Shown here in pieces: positions 1 through 7,800 of a stretch of DNA of 64,000 nt (the stretch's first letter is position 1; the number at the start of each line of letters is the position of its first letter). The DNA comes from Bacteroidota bacterium (lineage in GTDB: Bacteria > Bacteroidota > Bacteroidia > UBA8524), in assembly GCA_008933805.1 (NCBI GenBank), contig WBUH01000001.1, forward strand, positions 408,344 to 472,343, read 5' to 3'. The translations under genes were made by a program, and so were the position numbers. The notes beneath the pieces were generated by a model, which had not been told where the DNA came from, made no database searches, and saw only the letters and a program-made list of their open reading frames with translations.

Positions 1-861
1 AATAGATTGCGAAAGAGCAGCGATTGCCGCGCGTTGCGCAATTGAGTTGGTACCCGATGTAAACTGCCCTTGTAATTTCTCACAGGCGGCTGCAATGGGT
101 TTTGGTGCCCCAATGTAACCAATACGCCAGCCTGTCATGGCAAACGCTTTTGATACGCCGTTTACCACAATAGCACGGTTGCTAAGGTTCTCAAAACTTG
201 CAAGGCTTTCGTGTTTGCCAACGTAGTTTATGTGTTCGTAAATTTCATCGCTCACCACATACACCTGCGGATATTTATCCAGCATGGCAGCAATGGCTTC
301 CATCTCGGCACGGTTATATACGCTACCGCTTGGATTACAGGGCGATGAAAACATCATCAGTTTTGTTTTTGGGGTAATGTGGGCTTCAATTTGCTCAGCT
401 GTTACCTTAAAATCTTGTTCTATGCCTGCATAAATCAATACTGGTTTGCCGCCGGCAAACTCAACCATTGATGCATAACTCACCCAAAAAGGGGCAGGGA
501 TTACTACTTCGTCGCCGGGATTAACGATGGATAGCACCACGTTCATCAGCGATTGTTTAGCCCCGGTAGAAACAACTACTTGGTCGGGGGTAAAGGTTAA
601 ATTATTCTCGCGGCTGAACTTGGAACACACCGCCTCACGGAGGTCGATAAAACCTGCCACGGGGGTGTAGTGCGTATAATTATCGTGAATGGCTTGTATT
701 GCAGCTTCTTTAATATGTAGGGGAGTGTCAAAATCAGGCTCACCCAAACTAAGGTTAATTACCTTATGGCCTTTGGAGGCCAACTCGCGGCCAAGTTTGG
801 CCATGCCCAGCGTTTGCGATTCGGCAAATGAATTAACCCTGTCGGCTATTTGTAATGTCAT
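1..861 (-). CDS. PLP-dependent aminotransferase, class I/II (aspartate aminotransferase-like), C-terminus cut off by window edge
   Basis: Reading the minus strand from an ATG at 859-861 gives 287 uninterrupted codons running off the left edge. The N-terminus (MTLQIADRV...) and the fold-type I landmarks are those of the aspartate/prephenate aminotransferase subgroup: LGEPDFDTP near residues 39-47, SPCNPSG (Asn176), SDEIYEH (Asp205, which contacts the pyridine nitrogen), and SKAFAMTGWRIG with the Schiff-base lysine at Lys238 and a phosphate-binding Arg246. The family transfers an amino group between amino acids and 2-oxo acids in the cytosol. About 110 C-terminal residues, including the substrate carboxylate-binding arginine, lie outside the window, so exact substrate preference cannot be judged. 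It looks monocistronic: the next gene upstream ends 166 nt away, behind a terminator. Confidence 0.93.
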   Translation of the reverse strand, partial: MTLQIADRVNSFAESQTLGMAKLGRELASKGHKVINLSLGEPDFDTPLHIKEAAIQAIHDNYTHYTPVAGFIDLREAVCSKFSRENNLTFTPDQVVVSTGAKQSLMNVVLSIVNPGDEVVIPAPFWVSYASMVEFAGGKPVLIYAGIEQDFKVTAEQIEAHITPKTKLMMFSSPCNPSGSVYNRAEMEAIAAMLDKYPQVYVVSDEIYEHINYVGKHESLASFENLSNRAIVVNGVSKAFAMTGWRIGYIGAPKPIAAACEKLQGQFTSGTNSIAQRAAIAALSQSI

Positions 862-957
862 CCGTCAATATCTAAAATGCGAATATATAGATTTTACGGG
901 CTTGCGGTGATTGAATTGCATAATTTTGATTGAACAGCATAAAAGCGTCTTTAGAAA

Positions 958-990
958 TAAAAAAGCGGGACAACATCATGTCGTCCCGCT
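958..990 (-). terminator. Rho-independent terminator after the anti-sigma gene
   Basis: An inverted repeat with arms AGCGGGAC (964-971) and GTCCCGCT (983-990) continues inward with one mismatch. Read on the minus strand it is followed by a run of T residues (complement of 958-964). It sits 38 nt past the stop codon of the anti-sigma gene and before the aminotransferase gene. Confidence 0.75.
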
Positions 991-1027
991 CTTTGTTTTA
1001 GGAAGAATCCGTTTATTTCCGGACTTT

Positions 1028-1819
1028 TTATACTTTAACTGTTCCCAGTACAATCATTTCTTCAAGTGTTGGGCTCACCGCTCCACCACGTTTTTCAAGC
1101 GTAATGGCAAAAGCCTGCGCTTTGTTTATTTGCTTCAATTGTTGCAGGGCTGTAATGTTCAGTTCCATTACACCGGCATCTACAGGCACACCGTCCACCA
1201 ACGCCCACAACTGGTATTGCTTATCGGCAGGGGCAGGGGGTAGGTTATTAATGTTTACAAATACATTGTTTTTAGCAGTATCCCAATACACGGTAACTTG
1301 TGCAGGCACATTGGGTTTTACGCTTGCCAACGTTACCATTTTAAGGGTAGGGCTTTTCAAAACTCCCAATTCACCTTCAGCAGAGCTAAGGGCTGTGCTT
1401 TGGCTTTGGTTTTGGGCAAACAATTCTTGTTTTTCGCTTTCAAGTCTTGCCACTTGTCGTTGGCTATCTTGCCAACGGCCGTAATACACCACATTTAGCA
1501 CCACACTACCAACTAGCAAAGCTATTGAGGCCACCATGCCGTATTGTGTCCAACGGCTTTGTATAGTAGCCCTGCGGGGAATATTGATTCCTTTTTCTTC
1601 TGATAAGCGGGCAAGTATTTTTTCTTTTAAATCGGCAGGAGGGGTTTTATCGTACTGCTGCACATAGCTTTGCACAATTCCTTCAATGGTAGCAATTTCA
1701 GCATTCACTTCAGTGTACTGGGCGCGCCATTCATCTACCTGCTTGGTTTCTTCTGCATTGGTAAGCCCCAATACATACAGTTCAAGTAATCCGCTATTTA
1801 TGATTTCAGTAATGTCCAC
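1028..1819 (-). CDS. Anti-sigma factor, RskA-like
   Basis: The 263-residue protein has the anti-sigma-K (RskA) layout. An N-terminal cytosolic part (about 1-90) would bind the sigma factor, one membrane helix follows (about residues 92-113, YGMVASIALLVGSVVLNVVYY), then a coiled-coil stretch (SQRQVARLESEKQELF), and a C-terminal extracytoplasmic RskA domain ending in LEKRGGAVSPTLEEMIVLGTV. The family holds its ECF sigma factor at the membrane until released by a signal or proteolysis. The start codon lies inside the sigma gene (22-nt overlap), the usual translational coupling of such pairs. The signal it senses cannot be told from the sequence. Confidence 0.88.
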   Translation of the reverse strand: MDITEIINSGLLELYVLGLTNAEETKQVDEWRAQYTEVNAEIATIEGIVQSYVQQYDKTPPADLKEKILARLSEEKGINIPRRATIQSRWTQYGMVASIALLVGSVVLNVVYYGRWQDSQRQVARLESEKQELFAQNQSQSTALSSAEGELGVLKSPTLKMVTLASVKPNVPAQVTVYWDTAKNNVFVNINNLPPAPADKQYQLWALVDGVPVDAGVMELNITALQQLKQINKAQAFAITLEKRGGAVSPTLEEMIVLGTVKV

Positions 1820-2379
1820 AGCAGTAAAAATTTTAAAATCCGTTTTAGTTCAATCATTGCGGCACGCACACGGGTTTTTACTGTGCCAAGCGGTATGCCA
1901 AGCTCTTTTGAAACCTCTTCTTGTGTGTACCCTTCAAAATAAAGTTTCTCAATCAAAACGCTGTACTTTTCGTCAATAGCAAGGGCTTTTTCTTTTATGC
2001 CTATCGTATTAACATTAATAGAATCAGCTTCTTTATTTTCAAGAATACTTACGGAATCATCAAGGCTTTGGTTTTCTTGTCCTGCTCTGTAGTTTTTCGA
2101 CCGTATAAAATCAATAGCCGTATTGCGGGTAATGTTTAGTAGCCAAGTAAACAGTGAGGATTTTTGGGGATTGTACCCGCTTATATTTTTCCAAACTTTT
2201 ACAAAACTGTCTTGCAGCACATCTGCGGCAAATTCATCGTTTTTTATCACCTTGCACACAACACCGTATAAAGTATTGCTATATTGGTCGTATAGCTGCG
2301 AATACGCATCTTGTTTACCAAGCTGCATAGCTTCTACCAGCAATTGTTCAGTAGGGTATGTCAGGTTTCTCTTTGCCAA
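1798..2379 (-). CDS. ECF-type RNA polymerase sigma factor
   Basis: A 193-residue protein with sigma-70 region 2 at about residues 25-95 (ADVLQDSFVKVWKNISGY, then FTWLLNITRNTAIDFIR) and region 4 at about 140-185 (GYTQEEVSKELGIPLGTVKTR helix-turn-helix). Regions 1 and 3 are missing, as in all extracytoplasmic-function sigma factors. It is followed, with overlap, by its RskA-like anti-sigma factor, which most resembles the SigK/RskA arrangement. It would redirect RNA polymerase to a small regulon when the anti-sigma releases it. The divergent DUF2141 gene 83 nt away is a possible target, but I see no shared promoter motif that proves it. Confidence 0.93.
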   Translation of the reverse strand: MAKRNLTYPTEQLLVEAMQLGKQDAYSQLYDQYSNTLYGVVCKVIKNDEFAADVLQDSFVKVWKNISGYNPQKSSLFTWLLNITRNTAIDFIRSKNYRAGQENQSLDDSVSILENKEADSINVNTIGIKEKALAIDEKYSVLIEKLYFEGYTQEEVSKELGIPLGTVKTRVRAAMIELKRILKFLLLWTLLKS

Positions 2380-2462
2380 TTCAAAGCAATTTTACACAAT
2401 AAGTTCAAATAAATTCTGTTTTAGAAAAACATTTTTAAGATTTGAAGAGTTAAGATGATACC

Positions 2463-2879
2463 ATGTTTATAAACATACTTATAGGAATACTTAGCATGAT
2501 GCCTGCCAACGAAAAAAAAGGCAAATTGGTGATTGAAGTTAGCGGCGTAAAAGAAGTGCGCGGCGACGTGCAAATTGGTATCTATAACAAGGCAGACGGT
2601 TTTAGCGAAAAGAATACCGTTTACATGGGTAAAATAGTATCCGTGAGCGGTACTACTGTAACTGTCGAAATTCCGGATTTACCGCACGGAACGTATGCCA
2701 TATCCGCCTTTCATGATGAGAACCGCAACGGCCAATTAGACAAAGGAATGTTTGGCGTACCTACCGAGGTGTACGGTTTTTCTAACAATGCTCGAGGTAC
2801 GTTCGGGCCGCCTTCATTTGACGATGCAAAGTTTCAATTCAACTCATCGGTGAGCAAGGTTTCACTTCGATTAAAGTAA
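2463..2879 (+). CDS. DUF2141 domain protein
   Basis: A 138-residue protein matching the DUF2141 family from about residue 20 to the end. It has a beta-rich domain with GDVQIGIYNKADGF, the family signature HGTYAISAFHDENRNGQLD (about 77-95) and a GVPTEVYGFSNNARG loop. The first 15 residues are hydrophobic and may be a short signal peptide, so the protein is probably secreted or periplasmic. The family's role is unknown. It is divergent from the ECF sigma gene. The start used here is the first ATG; no better one is seen downstream. Confidence 0.75.
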   Translation: MFINILIGILSMMPANEKKGKLVIEVSGVKEVRGDVQIGIYNKADGFSEKNTVYMGKIVSVSGTTVTVEIPDLPHGTYAISAFHDENRNGQLDKGMFGVPTEVYGFSNNARGTFGPPSFDDAKFQFNSSVSKVSLRLK

Positions 2880-2938
2880 TCTCAACACAAAGCTATTTTA
2901 GCTAACCATTAGGCCATTTTTTTTAAGAGGTTTCACAG

Positions 2939-2946
2939 TATATTTG
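2939..2946 (+). promoter_or_regulatory. Bacteroidota -7 box (TATATTTG) for the secreted protein gene at 2969
   Basis: TATATTTG fits the Bacteroidota TAnnTTTG consensus and lies 22 nt before the ATG at 2969. I see no clear -33 TTG at the expected distance, so the assignment rests on the -7 box alone. Confidence 0.45.
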
Positions 2947-2968
2947 TTAACCACAGCAATTGATATAC

Positions 2969-3820
2969 ATGAAACACATTTACACACTACTGTTTTGTTT
3001 TATTTCCGTTACCACTTGTTTTTCAGCTGATACAGCTACATATACACTTACTGATGCCATTGCCAAAAAGATGGTTAAGGCCGAGATTAAGGGGGCTGAT
3101 GTGATGCAGCCCAATAGCGGCAACACCTACGGAAAGTGTATGTTGCTAAAGCTGATTAATAGTACCAATACTGTGTTTAATGTGAAGCTTGAAGTTGGGC
3201 AACAATTGGTGCCTGCCGACAGTACTGTGCAAACCATGATTGTAACTGAAAACCGCACGTTTTTGATGAAAGCCCGCGGGCAAATAAAGGAATACATAAA
3301 TGCCATGTGTATGCAAATGTTTGATGCCCCGCCTACTAAAGATAAAAGCTTTAGTGTAGGGGGACTTAGCACAGGCTATTTGATGGGTGTTGCCCAGTTG
3401 ATTAATGAGAAAAAGTACTTTGACAGCACCGGCCAATACGCCGTGTGGGGAGTTAGTGATAATTTGGACGTGAGTTATGTGAACGGCAAAGACACCACTG
3501 AAAGGGGGATACTGCAACGCTATGTTTGCAAAGCTACCGGACAACCTTTACCTGAATACAAAGACGGAAAACTGGTAACTAAGATGAATGAAACGGTAGA
3601 GTGGGGTTCATCAAAAGTGCAGAAGGCAACGTTAACGGTGTATGACAAGAAAGGAAAGGTGGTGAAGCAGGTGTTGAAGGACGAACAAATGACGATAGGC
3701 TATCACTCGTATGTAATTGTGTTGAGTAATGCCGAATTGCCAGCGGGCGAATATAAAATTGTGTTGTATTTGGATGGCAAGCTCGAATCTACTAGGAAAG
3801 TAGTATTGCCTAAATTATAA
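2969..3820 (+). CDS. Secreted protein of unknown function
   Basis: I do not recognise the family. The ATG at 2969 starts a clear signal peptide (MKHIYTLLFCFISVTTCFS, cleavage probably after CFS or FSA), so I prefer it over an in-frame TTG three codons upstream. The mature part has about 265 residues. Its first half mentions an ordered beta-rich domain with a Cys-containing segment (NAMCMQMFDAPPTKDKS). Its end, from about residue 205, resembles an Ig-like or secretion-associated beta sandwich (VQKATLTVYDKKGKVVKQV ... LPAGEYKIVLYLDGK). The KGKVVKQ/AGxYKIVLYxDGK pattern resembles type IX secretion C-terminal domains, but it is not a clear match. Confidence 0.7.
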   Translation: MKHIYTLLFCFISVTTCFSADTATYTLTDAIAKKMVKAEIKGADVMQPNSGNTYGKCMLLKLINSTNTVFNVKLEVGQQLVPADSTVQTMIVTENRTFLMKARGQIKEYINAMCMQMFDAPPTKDKSFSVGGLSTGYLMGVAQLINEKKYFDSTGQYAVWGVSDNLDVSYVNGKDTTERGILQRYVCKATGQPLPEYKDGKLVTKMNETVEWGSSKVQKATLTVYDKKGKVVKQVLKDEQMTIGYHSYVIVLSNAELPAGEYKIVLYLDGKLESTRKVVLPKL

Positions 3821-3848
3821 GTTAGTACACTTTATATCTTTTGATTGT

Positions 3849-4412
3849 ATGGAAAATGCTGAATGGCAAGAAATTATTGCCGCAAATAATACATTAACCG
3901 ACCAAGAAAAGCACTTCAATACGCTATGTACTGAGTATAGGAAGTTTGCATCGGGGTGGCTGCTGGCTACCTTTAGCGGAGCCGGTTTTGTGCTCACTAA
4001 TGCCAACAGTTTGCCCTATCCGCAGGAACTTTTGATTGCGTTACTCGGCTATGCGGGTTCTGTGGGAATGGTGACTCTTTGGAATATTGACATAGGACTT
4101 TACCACCGCTTGTTGGATGCTGCGTTTACCGAGGGATTGAAGTTGGAAGAAAACTATCCGCAATTACCCCAAACCAGGCACAATATGGTGAAGCTGCAAG
4201 GCGGACGCGGAATACAACCCCGCGTGAGTTGGTTTTACAGCCTGCCCATTTTTATACTGCTGTTTATTGCCACATGGAATTTAGATGGGTATTTAGGCAT
4301 TAGCGGTTGGACTGCTTGGGGTTTATGGCTGGGTACTTTCTTTGTGTACAGCGCCTTTTCATCATACATCCGCAACGATAATACCTTGAATTTTAGAAGG
4401 AAGGTGAAATAG
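3849..4412 (+). CDS. Membrane protein of unknown function
   Basis: A 187-residue protein. The N-terminal 40 residues are soluble and charged (NTLTDQEKHFNTLCTEYRKFA), followed by about four hydrophobic segments: roughly 39-58 (WLLATFSGAGFVLTNA), 60-80 (LLIALLGYAGSVGMVTLW), 128-148 (FYSLPIFILLFIATW) and 155-172. The middle loop contains YHRLLDAAFTEGLKLEENYP. No family is recognised. It lies 8 nt before the next gene on the same strand, so the two are probably co-transcribed, and both point toward the 3' end of the injection-system operon. Confidence 0.6.
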   Translation: MENAEWQEIIAANNTLTDQEKHFNTLCTEYRKFASGWLLATFSGAGFVLTNANSLPYPQELLIALLGYAGSVGMVTLWNIDIGLYHRLLDAAFTEGLKLEENYPQLPQTRHNMVKLQGGRGIQPRVSWFYSLPIFILLFIATWNLDGYLGISGWTAWGLWLGTFFVYSAFSSYIRNDNTLNFRRKVK

Positions 4413-4419
4413 TAATAAT

Positions 4420-4851
4420 ATGGCTTCAATAAAACTTAAATGTCTTACCAAGACCGAAAATAAATTACAGTTGGGAGTTTGGATAATTGACCCAGAACTT
4501 GATACGTTTATAGAGCAACCCTATTATTTTTTGCAAGCATTGTACGACGCTGCAAAAGAAAAAAATACAGGTGAAATTCTTAGTTTAAACCGTAACGACT
4601 TAACAGATGCTGAGTGGGTTATTAATAATGCACATTTGTACGTGGAGGACGTATGGTTGATTGATGCAAAAAACTACCCCGTAGATGAAAGTGTATTTGC
4701 ATTGGAAGACAGCCAATACCAGAAATTTTGGAAAGATTTGGATAAAGTGCCTTATGCAGAATTTGAATTAACTGTTACTGACCCTAAATGGGTGAGCCAT
4801 ATCAAACAAAACACGACTTGGGAATCAATGGCAGGATTCGTTGGTTATTAA
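4420..4851 (+). CDS. Small acidic protein of unknown function, tail-to-tail with the DUF4157 gene
   Basis: A 143-residue, clearly acidic, soluble protein (for example PELDTFIEQPYY, NDLTDAEWVI, DAKNYPVDESVFALEDS) with several Trp and Tyr and no signal peptide or membrane segment. No family is recognised. Its TAA stop at 4849-4851 overlaps the stop of the oppositely oriented 1378-aa DUF4157 gene (4848-4850), so there is no intergenic terminator. Acidic, compact, 100-150-residue proteins next to nuclease toxins are often immunity proteins; that reading is purely positional here. It is 8 nt downstream of the membrane-protein gene. Confidence 0.65.
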   Translation: MASIKLKCLTKTENKLQLGVWIIDPELDTFIEQPYYFLQALYDAAKEKNTGEILSLNRNDLTDAEWVINNAHLYVEDVWLIDAKNYPVDESVFALEDSQYQKFWKDLDKVPYAEFELTVTDPKWVSHIKQNTTWESMAGFVGY

Positions 4852-7800
4852 TAAACTATCTTACCAGCGGCCTGAGCATCTTGAATGTTTTTTCTGTAAT
4901 TATTTCTTCTGCCTGGCGTATCGGTAGCCCAGTTTGAGTTTACAAAGTTTAACAGGTCGGTTTCATTTGCAAGTGGCGTACCTGCAGGTGCCATAAGTAT
5001 TCCCATAGCAACATTTCTAAAGAGTGTAGTTTGAATTGAAAATGCCCTTATTTGTAAGTCGTTGATTGCCCCTGAACTCCTTAAGCCACTTATGGATAGT
5101 GGGCCGGGGCCAACCGGAGCAGGAAGTCCGATATTTGAAACAGTATAATCACCCTGAGAAGAATTATTCTTTTCCCACCTGCTTGTAGATGCATTCCAGT
5201 CCATATACCCCCATTTAAAAGTAACCGCACTAATAAAATCAGGGTCAGTATCAGGGGTAATGTCAATGTCCTGCCATAATACTTTTTTAGGGTCGGCATC
5301 ATAAGCTCGCTTCATTCCCTCTTCAAACCCTGACTCCATACTTGTATTATCACTTCCAGGCATCGGTACAAGGTTAGAATCAGTAGGTTTTCCGCCTAAA
5401 TTTCCATTTAATAGGTGTGCACGAACCCACCTGGTGCTTCCGCTTGCCAATCCCAACGGTCTTAGTTTGGCAAACGCTGCGGTAAGATTTCTACTTGGAT
5501 TAGGTTCGCCCCCTTCTTCGTGATTATTGTGATCGCGATATAAAAACCTCACATTTCTGCTACTACGTGCCGGGGTGTTATTAAACCCTGCGGAGAATGC
5601 CATGCGGGGTACCAGATGTGTAGCTGCTGAGGCTGAAACGCCAATAATTACAATCTGATCCGCCATGTCGTTCATTATTTGTTCCGCAGTTCTTGGATTA
5701 GGGTCGGTGCTTGCTCTGTTAGTAATGGCGCGCATCTCTTCAGATAATGTTCTCATTGTTCGCAAAGCAGCACGTTTGGCATCGTCTAATTGTCCTGCAG
5801 TTTGAAGTTCGTTTTGCCGTCTTGTTATCCATCCGCCAATATGCTGAGGTTCACTGGCCAATATAAGTTGTGCGCCCGGTCCCGAACCTTGGAAGTACAA
5901 TGAATGCCGTTCCCCACCTTCTCTAAACTCTTTTCTTGCCCTCCACCAATCTCTTACTGCTGCAACCCCTCTTCTCAGTCCGTTCAAGATGGCACCCCCC
6001 ACCCGTATAGCTCCGTCTATAACTCGTAGTATGGCATTATCTATTCGTAGGCGTACGTTAGTGATGGCTCCGCGAATGTGTTCGCCAATGCGGTTAAAGC
6101 CGAACTGATTAGCAAGGAAGCCGATGATAATAGGTATGCTTCGGGCTAAAATACCTTCTAAGAACTCAGCGGCAGGGCCTAAGTTCCCCTGTGCAATATT
6201 GCCCAGCATTTGGAAATAGCTGTTCACTATGCGCAGCATGGGCACAAAGTACTCAACAAAGCTTTGTATGGCATTATAAATAGCGATGATACTATTGATA
6301 ACAGGCATTATACCTGTAATGTCAAGCAAGCTGAGTAGCCATTGGGTAGCGCGCGCAATAATACGGGTACTGATAAAGCTTACCACTGCATCAATCACTC
6401 CGCTCCAAAGATTATCCAAGAACTGGCTGATACGTTCCCAAATTGCGGCAGGGCCACGCTCTACCACATCGCGGATAAACTGCCAAACTCCTGTGGCTAC
6501 TTCTAATGCACGGCGCAATTGGGCAGCGCGTTCAGGGCCTATGCGGCGGGCAAGTAACTCAAAAATATGGTCGACACTCAAGCCTAGTATCTGAAGTATA
6601 AAAGTGAAAATTGACGAGAAGCTTAAATCAGCAGGACGGGTGATACCCATGCCTTCCATCTGACCGAACAGCCAGTCGGCTACACCTCCTACAAGGTGGG
6701 TAAGTATATTATCAAAGAAACGGATAAAGCCTTGTTTCAAGCCTTCTAACAGGTTGAGGAAGAATTGCACAGGGTTGCGCAAAATATCCATAATGGCTTG
6801 TGAGGCATTGCGTAGTAAATCCACAATCAAATCAGGCGGGATGCCTAAAATGCGGCACATTTCACAGAAGAACGTCCATATAGCCCCTGCTATATTTCCA
6901 TCTACAAATACTTGGTACAAAATGGTCATTGCCACGGTTTGCAGTCTTGTCCAAGCGTCGCGCACCTGCAATAGCTGTTGGAATAAAGGTATGCGCGCCA
7001 GTATTTGCTCAATTACGAATGTTTTTATAGGGTTAACAATGCAAGCAGGAATCAACTTCAACGGCCCTAAAACAAAATCGCCCAAACGGCCCATCAGATT
7101 GGTGACGGTATCTACTAACCGCTGCAACATGTTTAGTATGGGTTGTATAAAGCTTACCAAGTATTGCAAGCCTCTTCCTATACTATCAAACAGGTTGATA
7201 ACCGTATTTTGCACCCAATCGGTAAGATTGTTTACCGAGTCTCGCAACCAACTCAGCAGCGATGATGCAAAACTCAGCCAAGTATTGGTGCTTAGTCCGT
7301 CGATAAACGATACGATACGGGTAGCAAATCCCCCCACCGTTTCTGATAGCCAAGCACCAGCTTCGTTAAGTCTTGTTTTAAAGGTATCTACAGTTTGTAT
7401 AACCGCAGGCAGTATAGTATCCCTGAGGGTAGCTTGTTGGGCGGCTACTTCGGCACCGTTATCACCCATGGCGGTAGCCATGCTGTTTACATTAGCCATC
7501 CAGCCTTGTATGGTTTCGCTAAGGTTGGTAATAGCCCTAAGGGGTAAAATATCCAGTACCTTTTGCGCCACTTGTTGCACCGGCTCAATTACAGGGCGCA
7601 GGGTATCTTTTATACCTGTCCATACTTCGCCTACCTTATTGCCCAGCCATTGAACTACTCCGTTTTCATTAGCTTCTCCGGCTTCGTTAGTACCAATGCC
7701 CAGTTTCTCTTTCACCCAGTTCCAAGCAGCGGCTCCGTAATCACGTATAGGCTGTGTCCAATTCCATATTCGTGTACCAAGGTTTTGCAACCATGTCCAT

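Noticed and set aside
911..1243. 110-codon plus-strand frame across the anti-sigma terminator
   Set aside because: It is antisense to the anti-sigma gene and runs through its terminator hairpin.
1028..2379. ECF sigma/anti-sigma pair as dedicated regulator of the eCIS
   Set aside because: It is separated by four unrelated genes and opposite strands, and the predicted eCIS promoter looks like a housekeeping TAnnTTTG promoter rather than an ECF one.
6754..7653. A 299-codon open frame on the plus strand inside the DUF4157 gene
   Set aside because: It lies entirely antisense to a well-supported 1378-aa protein, its translation has no recognisable domain, and its composition (many Ser/Thr/Arg) is typical of an antisense shadow.
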